Part shown: piece by piece, positions 43,346-50,935 of the stretch | Layout of the letters: every line of letters begins with the position of its first letter | Numbering within the stretch: position 1 is the stretch's first letter | Source: Halorubellus sp. JP-L1 | GTDB lineage: Archaea > Halobacteriota > Halobacteria > Halobacteriales > Natrialbaceae | Direction: 5' to 3' | Length of the DNA stretch: 64,000 bases | Assembly (NCBI RefSeq): GCF_011440375.1 | Contig: NZ_JAAOIR010000004.1 | Span: 124,001 to 188,000 of the forward strand | Program-made: the position numbers and the translations under genes | Notes under the pieces: model-generated | Seen by the model: the letters and a program-made list of their open reading frames with translations, nothing else | The model's database searches: none | Told to the model about the DNA's origin: nothing

Positions 43346-43368
43346 CGTAATTATATAATAATTTCGTA
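43346..43368 (-). promoter_or_regulatory. Very AT-rich promoter candidate before DUF7344 paralogue B
   Basis: A run containing AATTATATAATAATTT between the HalOD1 gene end and the DUF7344 gene could be a TATA region on the minus strand. If so, a leader of about 90-110 nt precedes the ATG at 43231. Confidence 0.4.
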
Positions 43369-43463
43369 CCTTCTGTGGCACTACACCACGATTGCCAATG
43401 GAAATCGTCAATGTGTCTTTTGATTCCGTCGTCGCCAATGTGCAACCGACGACTGGACCGTCC

Positions 43464-43778
43464 TCACTCGACTTCAAGCGAGTCCGGCGTGACGACGATG
43501 CGACCGACGTTCGATACGAACACCTGGCAGTTCTCGAACTCGAAGGACAACGAGAGCTCGTTCGCGTGATCGTGCCCAGCGAACAGCTGTTCGATGGCGT
43601 CGCAGTCCACCCACTCCCCGAGCGGCGGCAGTTCTGTGACGTCGCGGTCCGTCGCATCGGCCACCGCGGTCGCCATTCGCGCCGTGACGGAATCGGAGCC
43701 GACCGGATCGAACTCGACTATCTGCTTCGTCGGCCGGTCCCCTGCCACCGGCTCGGTCTGGACGTTACTCTCGTTCAT
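43464..43778 (-). CDS. HalOD1 output-domain protein (second copy)
   Basis: This 104-residue protein has a HalOD1 domain: VTARMATAVADATDRDVTEL, then PPLGEWVDCDAIEQLFAGHD and a C-terminal beta hairpin with FEFENCQVFVSNVGRIVVT. Residues 1-25 are a short charged lead. It is transcribed toward, and 232 bp before, the DUF7344 paralogue B gene. It is the same family as 15943-16233. Confidence 0.85.
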   Translation of the reverse strand: MNESNVQTEPVAGDRPTKQIVEFDPVGSDSVTARMATAVADATDRDVTELPPLGEWVDCDAIEQLFAGHDHANELSLSFEFENCQVFVSNVGRIVVTPDSLEVE

Positions 43779-44641
43779 CGTACCCTCGCTGGAATCGAAT
43801 CGACATGGATCATTGTATCTGTCCCGTTGCCCATGGACGGGAGCCCATCTGCCGGGTCTGCCCTACCCGTCCACTCTTCTTCGAGACCTAATGGCCCATG
43901 TATAAAAATCGTTCGAAGAACGTCCGAATGAACGAGAGGGGCGTTTCGTCGGGTTCTGCCCGACGGGGTCGGGTTGGCATGGAAGTCCATGGAGGTGGTA
44001 ATCGCCTGGTCGACGGCAACCATTCGGTGGTACGAAGAGGTCGTCGTCCCGATACAGCCGACCGGCCGTTGGACGCTGTCGATCGAGCGACGAGCGGGAC
44101 CGAAGCGCTCGCGCTAGCGCGACGTCCGAGATGACTCCAAAACGGAATAGGGGGATCTCCCCTACGCACAGCGGTGGAAACGTCCTCCTTGGGTGGGTAG
44201 ATGGGGGATTCGACTGACTGAGTCTGGGGTGGCTGGTGGACGGGTGGGGTGTCGTCCGTGGAGTGACGTTTCGTTGCCACCCAGAAAGTCCTACGAGCGA
44301 AACCCGTTTTGTTATAAGGCAATTTCGCGTTCGAGAGAACGGGTAGGCATCGACCCCCCAGCGACGGCGTTCCAGTAAGCATCGACCTCTGAACGCCGAT
44401 ATTCGAGTACGTACGGACTCCGGATCGGAGGCGGAACCGTGTGGGGTGCTTACTACTGACGTGGCGTTCGTTACCGGGCGAAGAACTCGTGACACGGTGA
44501 GCCGTTCGGTTCGTGCGCACGGTGGACCGATTCGGATCGTTGGGGACTCGCCGAGCGAAGGGGCGCCTCCATATCGATTGTGCGCCGCGACGCTGGAGCC
44601 GCCCCTGCTGCCGGGGAGCTGTTGCTACGCAGGGGCTGCCC
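43779..44641. other. 863-bp gap with TATA-like elements but no firm gene
   Basis: Two AT-rich promoter-like elements on the plus strand (TATAAAAATC at 43901-43910; GTTATAAGGC at 44311-44320) and a GT-rich stretch (44195-44260) are present. A 68-codon open frame (43928-44134) follows the first element, but its Arg-rich composition and weaker codon bias are unlike its neighbours. Small hairpins occur (44147-44163). Nothing is firmly assigned. Confidence 0.5.
43901..43910 (+). promoter_or_regulatory. Strong TATA-like element facing an unassigned region
   Basis: TATAAAAATC is followed directly by the small palindrome CGTTCGAAGAACG and, 24 nt from its centre, an ATG at 43928. It may drive a small protein or an RNA; no product is recognised. 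Confidence 0.4.
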
Positions 44642-45583
44642 CTACTGCCGGACCGGTTGGCCGCGCAGTACGGTCCGGAGGCCATCGGAGAGGGAGACGG
44701 TGGGTTCGAACCCGAGGTGTTCGCTGGCCTTGCGCACGTCCGCGCGACTCTCGGCGATGTCGGCTGGGCGCGGATCGTCGTGCGTGACGGGGACGTCCGC
44801 GTCGACGACGTCGCGAACCATATCGGCGAGTCCGCGGATGCTGGTCGAGCGACCGGTGCCGACGTTGTACGCCTCGCCGGTGACGTCGGCGGCGGCTGCC
44901 AGGAGGAGCGCCTGCACGACGTCGTCGACGTGCACGAAGTCCCGCGTCTGCTGACCGTCGCCGTCGACGACGAGCGCGTCCCCGTCGAGCGCGCGGTCGG
45001 CGAACGCCGGCACGACGCCTCTGGTCTGGCGAGGACCGTAGACGTTGAAGAACCGGAGTGCGACCGTGCTGGCGTCGTACCAGTCGGCGTACCGCCGGAC
45101 GTACTGGTCGGCGGCGAGCTTCGAGACGCCGTAGGGGCCGCGTGGCGTCTTCCGTTCGGTCTCGGGAATGGGCGTGTCCGTCGGGTCGCCGTAGATCGCG
45201 CAACTGGACGCGAACACGAACCGCGCGTCGCGTTCCGTGGCGCGTTCGAGGAGTCGCGCGGTGGCGGTGGCGTTGACGTCGAGCGTGCGCGCGGGCGCCG
45301 CCATCGCGTCGGGGACGGCCGAGATGGCGGCGAGGTGGAAGACGTAGTCGACGTCGTGCGTTGCCTCGTCGATCGCGTCCTGGCTGGCGACGTCGCCGAC
45401 GAGGAGCGTCGCGTCGTCGTGGACGTTCCGCGGGTCGCCAGTCGAGCAGTCGTCGAGGACGCGGACGTCCGCGATCGGTGCGAGCGCATCGACGAGGTGA
45501 CTGCCCACGAATCCGGCGCCGCCGGTGACTAGCACCGTCGCGTCGGCGAGGTCGCTGCGTGCGGGGTGTCGAACGGGTGGCAT
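44642..45583 (-). CDS. NAD-dependent sugar-nucleotide epimerase/dehydratase
   Basis: This 313-residue extended short-chain dehydrogenase has the NAD-binding glycine motif TGGAGFVGSH (20-29) and the catalytic YxxxK (Y150, K154) with the upstream Ser in SSCAIYG. The fold and size match UDP-glucose 4-epimerase-like or dTDP/GDP-sugar dehydratases. It probably supplies an activated sugar for the glycan locus, which starts about 2 kb away on the other strand. The precise reaction cannot be read from the sequence. Confidence 0.9.
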   Translation of the reverse strand: MPPVRHPARSDLADATVLVTGGAGFVGSHLVDALAPIADVRVLDDCSTGDPRNVHDDATLLVGDVASQDAIDEATHDVDYVFHLAAISAVPDAMAAPARTLDVNATATARLLERATERDARFVFASSCAIYGDPTDTPIPETERKTPRGPYGVSKLAADQYVRRYADWYDASTVALRFFNVYGPRQTRGVVPAFADRALDGDALVVDGDGQQTRDFVHVDDVVQALLLAAAADVTGEAYNVGTGRSTSIRGLADMVRDVVDADVPVTHDDPRPADIAESRADVRKASEHLGFEPTVSLSDGLRTVLRGQPVRQ

Positions 45584-46031
45584 TGGCGGACCGTCGATGC
45601 CACCGTGGTTTGTTATGGTCTCGCTTCGAGCGCCTCGAGTCGCCGTGGAGACCGACAGGCAGTGTCTGTGCCGGCTACAGTGTGTCCGCTACTCGGTCGT
45701 GGGAGAGCGGTCGACGATCGGGCGACTGTATCTCGCGACGCGGGCACACGGCAGTCTATAGCCGGTGAACGTACTGGGGCCGTCCGTGACTATCCGGTAG
45801 GCGACGTCCGACCTACCGACGGTAACGGGCGTCTATCTGACGCCCGCCATCACCGTAAGCCATGGTTTCTAGCGAGCGCTCACAGTGCCCACACCGTGCC
45901 ACATCTTCCCACCCCCGCTGGTGCGTCTGTCGGCGATCGGTCACGAGCCGGTATCGAACCTCGGCCAGTATACGGTAACTGGTCACTAACTCGGCAATAC
46001 CATTAATGCGAGTAGGCCATTGTTTCGAGAT
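45584..46031. other. 448-bp gap with promoter of the small-gene pair
   Basis: It is mostly unassigned GC-rich sequence. The right end becomes AT-richer and contains the TATA box of the 35-residue gene. A minus-strand open frame with a CGHC motif (ending at 45813) was examined but lacks support. Confidence 0.5.
45999..46008 (+). promoter_or_regulatory. TATA box of the small-gene pair
   Basis: ACCATTAATG is centred 28 nt before the ATG at 46032, which supports a leaderless transcript beginning at that codon. Confidence 0.55.
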
Positions 46032-46139
46032 ATGCTTGGAAAATGGGTGTTCCAGCAGGCAATGTGCACGGCGGTTTCTGGGTGGGTCCAGACCGTATTC
46101 GACCATTACTCCCCGCGTACGGTGGGTGAGTGCGCGTGA
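46032..46139 (+). CDS. Candidate 35-residue small protein
   Basis: A short open frame encodes MLGKWVFQQAMCTAVSGWVQ and a 15-residue end. Two facts support it: a TATA box 28 nt before its ATG, and its stop codon overlaps the GTG of the next gene by four nucleotides (GTGA), as expected for translational coupling. The amphipathic, Trp-containing sequence could associate with membranes. Codon bias is weaker than average, so a leader peptide is an alternative. Confidence 0.4.
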   Translation: MLGKWVFQQAMCTAVSGWVQTVFDHYSPRTVGECA

Positions 46140-46351
46140 GCAAGTCAGCAGTCGAGTCCTGGGAGTCGGTCTCGTCGGATCCCGACCCGAAGGAGGACCT
46201 CGGTTACGACCTTCAACCGCTCAGCGTCATCACCGTCGGCGAGCGCGACGAGCAGTGCATGATCCTCCCCAGCGACGCCGACCACCTGGCCGACGACGAG
46301 TTCATGGTCGCCGACCCCGACGTCGTCTGCGACCTCCACGAACGACGGTAG
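46136..46351 (+). CDS. Small conserved haloarchaeal acidic protein
   Basis: This 71-residue protein starts MSKSAVESWESVSSDPDPKE (from GTG at 46136), then has LGYDLQPLSVITVGERDEQCMILP and DDEFMVADPDVVCDLHERR. The order of segments (acidic helix, GYDLQPLSVI strand, MILP strand) resembles a small haloarchaeal family without a known function. Strong G/C third positions support it. It overlaps the 35-residue frame by four nucleotides. Confidence 0.75.
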   Translation: MSKSAVESWESVSSDPDPKEDLGYDLQPLSVITVGERDEQCMILPSDADHLADDEFMVADPDVVCDLHERR

Positions 46352-46615
46352 GAACGACGAGCGACCACTCGAGCGCCCGCGACCGCTCGACGCTCCCGTG
46401 CCACACCGGCCGCGTCAGCGTCAGAGCCGACCGACGACGAGCCGCCACCCCCACAGTGGTGGCCACGTGCAGCTAGTTACTTACCACCTTCCCCGTCGTT
46501 ACTCTCAGTAAACGACCATGACGAAACTGCCACAGGGCAGTATGAATCCAATACACAATGATAGAAGCGGTCTAACAAAGAAGGTGGGTAGGGTAGACGG
46601 GTACTGTCGCGGGTT

Positions 46616-46676
46616 GCGGCCCGACGACTCGTCGAGCGAACGGGGACTCGACGACGCGCCGCAGTAATCGGGCCGC
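46616..46676. ncRNA. Candidate structured RNA: nested inverted repeats
   Basis: An outer perfect 9-bp pair GCGGCCCGA (46616-46624) / TCGGGCCGC (46668-46676) encloses an inner 7-bp pair CGTCGAG (46630-46636) / CTCGACG (46647-46653) with a 10-nt loop. This could fold as a stable two-stem RNA, or may be a DNA-binding site. No homologue is recognised; strand is unknown. Confidence 0.3.
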
Positions 46677-46830
46677 ACTCGACCGACGCAGTCCGCTCGC
46701 GCGGACGCGACGAGATGCACGCCACCGACGTCGCCATTGGCGCCCTGGCGGCTCGACCGGAGCCACCGGAGACGAACGCTACGCCCTGCGGGCGACGTCG
46801 CGAAGGGGGGACGCATCGACGCGACAAACG

Positions 46831-46840
46831 GAAATATAAC
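46831..46840 (+). promoter_or_regulatory. TATA box of DUF7344 paralogue C
   Basis: GAAATATAAC lies 73-82 nt before the ATG at 46913, implying a leader of roughly 50 nt, longer than usual here. Confidence 0.5.
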
Positions 46841-46912
46841 CCATGAACCACAGCCTACCGGATACCACGGACACCTACGCACGAGCGCACAGGGGGACCG
46901 AACTCAACACCC

Positions 46913-47533
46913 ATGTCGACTGAACCATCAGCGACTGCGACGACCGACAGCGGCGTCGCGGACCTGGACGAGGCCGCGGATCGACTGGAGACCGACGCGA
47001 TGCACGAGTCCGAGGAGGCCCTCGAGCTCGATCAGGTCTTCGAGATACTGAAGAACCAGCGCCGCCGGTACGTCCTCCAGTACCTCAGAGAGATCGACGA
47101 GACCGTCTCGATGAGCGACCTCGCCGAGGAGATCGCCGCCTGGGAGAACGGGAAGGAGGTGAGTCAGCTCTCGTCGAGCGAACGCAAACGCGTGTACGTC
47201 GGCCTCTACCAGTGCCACCTCCCGAAGATGGACAGCATGGGCGTCGTCGAGTTCAACAAGCCCCGTGGCCGTATCGAGCGCGGCCCGAACGCCGACGTCT
47301 TCGATCGATACCTGGAGACCGACGAGGAGGACGAAGGGCCGGCGTGGCATCGGATCCACGCGGCCACGGCCGCGGCGAGCGCCGTGGTCCTGGGCGTGGC
47401 ACTGGCCGCGCAGACGATGGTCGCCGGCCCGCTCGTCGCGATGGCTGGCCTGCTCGTCGTCGCCGGGAACGCCGGCTGCTCGGCCGCTCACTACCAGTGG
47501 GCGCGTACGGCGGCCGACGACGACGACACCTGA
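46913..47533 (+). CDS. DUF7344 protein with C-terminal membrane helices (paralogue C)
   Basis: This 206-residue protein has an acidic, Thr-rich N-terminus (1-38), a DUF7344 domain (about 40-130: LDQVFEILKNQRRRYVLQYLRE, LAEEIAAWENGKEVSQL, YQCHLPKMDSMGVVEFNKPRG) and two membrane helices (about 150-170, 172-192). It is the closest relative in the window of paralogue B. It is a predicted membrane-anchored regulator; the ligand is unknown. Confidence 0.87.
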   Translation: MSTEPSATATTDSGVADLDEAADRLETDAMHESEEALELDQVFEILKNQRRRYVLQYLREIDETVSMSDLAEEIAAWENGKEVSQLSSSERKRVYVGLYQCHLPKMDSMGVVEFNKPRGRIERGPNADVFDRYLETDEEDEGPAWHRIHAATAAASAVVLGVALAAQTMVAGPLVAMAGLLVVAGNAGCSAAHYQWARTAADDDDT

Positions 47534-47781
47534 TCTCGGGGCGTTCGACCGACGTTGCTCCTTCACCGTTCCGACCGCCCGCAGCAACGCATAGCGGCCT
47601 GTGACGGTCGCTGACAGTCTGAAGGCGCTGCATAACAAACCGTGACTGGTGACTATCCGCGGCCAGAGCGGGGGTTCGCAGACGCCGCCGCGTGAAGATA
47701 CATGAGAGGAACGACCACGAACGGACGAGGCGCTGCCACCGCATCGATGCGCGCGACCGTCGACGCAGCACGGAGGCGTCG

Positions 47782-48366
47782 ATGACGGTCGCGGAGGTCG
47801 GCGAGAACGTGACCGTCGAACCGGGTGCGACCGTCGGGTACGAGTACGACGACGACGTCGGCCCGGCGGTCCTCCTCGGGGACGCGACGGTCAGGCACGG
47901 CACCATCGTGTACGCGGACACGGAACTGGGGTACGGACTGCAGACCGGCCACAACGCGCTGATTCGGGAGCGCTGCATCGTCGGCGACGACGTGCTCGTC
48001 GGGACGAACGCCGTCCTCGACGGACTCCTGACGGTGGGCTCGAACGTGAGCATCCAGACGGGCGTGTACGTCCCGCCCGAGACCGCGATCGGGGACGACG
48101 TGTTCCTCGGCCCGCAGGTGACGATGACGAACGACCCGTACCCGCTCCGTCGGGACGTCCCGCTCCAGGGGCCGACGGTCGAGGACGGCGCGTCCGTCGG
48201 CGCGAACGCGACGCTACTGCCCGACGTCACCGTGGGCGAGAACGCGTTCGTCGCCGCGGGCGCGGTCGTCACCGAAGACGTTCCGCCGGACACGCTCGCG
48301 GTCGGCGTGCCGGCGACGCATCGACCGCTCCCCGAGGAACTGGCGGCCCGGAACGTGGTGGCATGA
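47782..48366 (+). CDS. Hexapeptide-repeat acyltransferase (WbbJ/WlbB-like)
   Basis: This 194-residue left-handed beta-helix protein has repeated hexapeptides (VGENVTVEPGATVG, IGDDVFLGPQVTMTND, VGENAFVAAGAVVTEDVPP). The pattern fits O- or N-acetyltransferases acting on nucleotide-linked sugars, such as WlbB/PglD-type enzymes that acetylate an amino sugar. Its partner is the overlapping aminotransferase gene (ATGA overlap), which would make the amino sugar first. ATG at 47782 is chosen because the beta-helix starts here. Confidence 0.88.
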   Translation: MTVAEVGENVTVEPGATVGYEYDDDVGPAVLLGDATVRHGTIVYADTELGYGLQTGHNALIRERCIVGDDVLVGTNAVLDGLLTVGSNVSIQTGVYVPPETAIGDDVFLGPQVTMTNDPYPLRRDVPLQGPTVEDGASVGANATLLPDVTVGENAFVAAGAVVTEDVPPDTLAVGVPATHRPLPEELAARNVVA

Positions 48367-49454
48367 TCCCGGTCGCGAACCCGACGTTCGGAGAGGCCGA
48401 GCAGGAGGCGGTCGCGGACGTCCTCGAATCCGGGATGGTCGCGGACGGCCCGGAGGTGCGTCGGTTCGAGGACGAGTTCGCCGCCGCGTGCGACGCCGGG
48501 CACGCGGTCGCGACGTCGAACGGGACCACGGCGCTGGTCGCCGCGCTGAAGGCGCTCGGCGTCGGCGAGGGCGATGCGGTCGTGACGACGCCGTTCTCGT
48601 TCGTCGCGAGCGCGAACGCCATCCGACTGGTCGGCGCGACGCCGGTGTTCGCGGACGTGGACCCGGAGACGTACAACCTCGACGCGGACGCGACGCGTGC
48701 GGCCGTGCGCGAGGCGGACGCCGACGGTATCCTCGCGGTACACCTGTACGGCCTCCCGGCGGACCTGTCCGCGCTCGCGGACGTCGCCGAGGAGGAGGAC
48801 GCCTTTCTCCTGGAGGACGCTGCGCAGGCCCACGGCGCGCGCTTCGATGGGTCGCCGGTCGGGTCGTTCGGCGACGCGGCCGCGTTCTCGTTCTACCCGA
48901 CGAAGAACATGACGACCGGCGAGGGCGGGATGGTGGTGACGAACCGCGAGGGCGTCGCCGAGGCGGCCGCGAGTTACGTCAACCACGGCCGCGGGGGCGA
49001 GGGCGGGTACGCGCACCGCGAGGTCGGGTCGAACCATCGGATGACGAGCATCGCGGCGGCCATCGGTCGCGTCCAGCTGGAGCGACTGCCCGCGTGGGTC
49101 GAGGCCCGGCGGGAGAACGCCGCGGCGCTTTCGGCTGCAGTCAGTGGCGTCGACGGCATCCATGCGCCGGTCGAGCCGGACGGTCGACGGCACGCGTACC
49201 ACCAGTACACCGTCAGGTGCGAGGACCGCGAGACGCTCGCCGACCACCTGGAGGCCGCGGGCGTCGGGACCGGCGTCTACTACCCGACGGCGATCCCGGA
49301 CCTCGAGGCGTACGACGACTTCGACGCGGACGTCCCGGTCGCGCGAGAGCTCGCCGAATCCGTGCTGTCGCTCCCCGTGCATCCGAACCTCTCGGACGCG
49401 GACCTCCTGCAGGTGGTGGACGCGGTCCAGAGCGCCGAGGTCGAGGCGCGATAG
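48363..49454 (+). CDS. DegT/DnrJ/EryC1/StrS-family aminotransferase
   Basis: This 363-residue PLP enzyme has the family pattern, with the PLP Lys in FYPTKNMTTGEGGMVV (K181) and the substrate segment HGRGGEGGYAHREVGSNHRM. Such enzymes transfer an amino group to a 3- or 4-keto sugar nucleotide. Its start overlaps the acyltransferase stop by four nucleotides, so the pair probably makes an acetamido sugar for the surface glycan. Confidence 0.93.
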   Translation: MIPVANPTFGEAEQEAVADVLESGMVADGPEVRRFEDEFAAACDAGHAVATSNGTTALVAALKALGVGEGDAVVTTPFSFVASANAIRLVGATPVFADVDPETYNLDADATRAAVREADADGILAVHLYGLPADLSALADVAEEEDAFLLEDAAQAHGARFDGSPVGSFGDAAAFSFYPTKNMTTGEGGMVVTNREGVAEAAASYVNHGRGGEGGYAHREVGSNHRMTSIAAAIGRVQLERLPAWVEARRENAAALSAAVSGVDGIHAPVEPDGRRHAYHQYTVRCEDRETLADHLEAAGVGTGVYYPTAIPDLEAYDDFDADVPVARELAESVLSLPVHPNLSDADLLQVVDAVQSAEVEAR

Positions 49455-49459
49455 CCCCG

Positions 49460-50050
49460 ATGTGGCCGTGGGAGCACGCCGCCGTCGGGTACGTCTGTTA
49501 CTCTATCGTGAGCCGGCTCCTCTCGGGAGAACCACCCGACGGCGACCCCGTACTCGCGCTCGCCGTCGGCACCCAGTTCCCGGACGTCGTCGACAAGACG
49601 CTATCGTGGGGGCTCGGCGTGTTCCCGACGGGGTACGCCGCCGGCCACTCCGTCCTCGTCTCCGTTCCCGTCGGCGTCGCGCTCGTCGCCGCAGCAGCCA
49701 GGGGGACACAGCGTCGGGTCGCCGTCGCGTTCGTCTTCGGGCACTGGTCGCACGTCGCCACCGACGTGCTCGTCACCCTCCGCGGCGGAGGCGACCCGGA
49801 GTGGGGGATCGCTCTGTGGCCGATCGTCGACCGCGAGCCCTACGGCGACGACCTCGGACTCGGACGTGGCCTCGTCTACTTCGCCGAGTACCTCGCGGAC
49901 GTCGCGCGGAGCGACGTCCAGACCCTCCTCGTCGTTCACCTCGGGCTGACGGCGCTCACGGTCGCGCTCTGGCTCGTCGACGGCGCACCCGGCCTCCACG
50001 CACTCGGTGCCCGCGTGCGGTGGTTCGCGCGGACCGTCCGCAGTCGCTGA
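49460..50050 (+). CDS. YdjM-like membrane protein (metal-dependent hydrolase annotation)
   Basis: This 196-residue protein has several membrane helices and the YdjM signature: MWPWEHAAVGYVCYSI, FPDVVDKTL, and GHSVLVSV with GHWSHVATDVL. His/Asp residues suggest metal binding. Members are often called LexA-binding or metal-dependent hydrolases, but their reaction is not established. It starts six nucleotides after the aminotransferase stop, so it is in the same operon. Confidence 0.82.
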   Translation: MWPWEHAAVGYVCYSIVSRLLSGEPPDGDPVLALAVGTQFPDVVDKTLSWGLGVFPTGYAAGHSVLVSVPVGVALVAAAARGTQRRVAVAFVFGHWSHVATDVLVTLRGGGDPEWGIALWPIVDREPYGDDLGLGRGLVYFAEYLADVARSDVQTLLVVHLGLTALTVALWLVDGAPGLHALGARVRWFARTVRSR

Positions 50051-50203
50051 CCGCGACCGTAGTAGCTCGATTCCTCGCCCATACGAACGGACTACTCGAC
50101 GACAGTCAGCGACTGTCGAACGCACCGGAATCGGGGGCAAGCGGTGCCGTCCAGGGGTATGCGATTCATTACTAACCGCGTCGTGGTCCGTCTCCGAAGT
50201 AGC

Positions 50204-50935
50204 ATGGAAGAATCTCCCGAACAGGTACAGCGGCCCATGGAGTTCACGTACGACTGGTACGCGGACTTCCTCTCGGACCTCCAAGCTGACGGCTACACCT
50301 GCAGGACGTTCCACGAAGACCTCGGCGACGGCGACGTGGTGCTCCGGCACGACGTCGACCTGTCCGTCGACGCTGCCGCCAGGATGGCGGCACTCGAGGC
50401 GGCCCAGAACGTCCAGTCGACGTACTTCTTCCTCCTGTCCTCGATGCTGTACAACCCGATGCGGGGGGACGCCCGGCGGACCATCCGGGATATCTCGTCG
50501 CTCGGCCACCAGGTCGGGCTGCACTTCAGTACGCACGAGTACTGGGGCGCGGACGAGGAGCCGTCGCGAGCCGAGCTCGAGGCGCGCGTCGCCGACGAAC
50601 TCGAGACGTTCGAGACGGTCCTCGGCGAGTCGACGGACGTGGTGTCGTTCCACAAGCCGCCGTCGTGGGTGTTCGGCGAGTCCTACGACGGGTTCGAGAG
50701 CACGTACGCGCAGCGGTTCTTCGAGGACGTCGAGTACGTCGCGGACTCGCGGATGCGGTGGCGTGACGACCCGCCGGACGTCGCCGACTTCTCCGGTCCC
50801 GTCCAGGTGCTCTCGCATCCGGGGCTCTGGCGCGAGGACGACGGGACGTTCCGCGACCGGATCGGCGAGGCGGTGATGGAGTCCTGCCAGACCGCCGGTC
50901 GCGAAGCCGACCGCGAGTTCCTCGGGGGGCGGTGA
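50204..50935 (+). CDS. Polysaccharide-deacetylase-like protein
   Basis: This 243-residue protein has the opening MEFTYDWYADFLSDLQADGY, then VVLRHDVDLSVDAAARMAAL and GHQVGLHFSTHEYW. The HDVD motif and LHFSTHE segment match the NodB-type deacetylase fold, but the second zinc motif HxxxH is not canonical (it reads HFSTHEYW). Catalytic activity is therefore likely but not certain. The start is chosen at 50204, as an AT-rich CATTACTAACC precedes it by about 32 nt. It is the first gene of an overlapping four-gene unit. Confidence 0.82.
   Translation: MEESPEQVQRPMEFTYDWYADFLSDLQADGYTCRTFHEDLGDGDVVLRHDVDLSVDAAARMAALEAAQNVQSTYFFLLSSMLYNPMRGDARRTIRDISSLGHQVGLHFSTHEYWGADEEPSRAELEARVADELETFETVLGESTDVVSFHKPPSWVFGESYDGFESTYAQRFFEDVEYVADSRMRWRDDPPDVADFSGPVQVLSHPGLWREDDGTFRDRIGEAVMESCQTAGREADREFLGGR

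Larger units (their letters stand above)
46352..46912. other. 561-bp gap with a structured-RNA candidate
   Basis: An AT-rich part (about 46465-46600) is followed by a nested stem-loop (46616-46676) and the promoter of DUF7344 paralogue C (GAAATATAAC at 46831-46840). No open frame with convincing codon use is present. Confidence 0.5.

Noticed and set aside
43888-45489. 533-codon minus-strand frame extending over the epimerase gene
   Set aside because: It is out of frame with the epimerase, which has the NAD and YxxxK motifs. The product is Ser/Arg/Thr-rich.
45813-46106. Minus-strand frame with CGHC motif
   Set aside because: Only one Cys-pair motif, no promoter, weak codon bias, and its 5' part overlaps the better supported 35-residue plus-strand frame.
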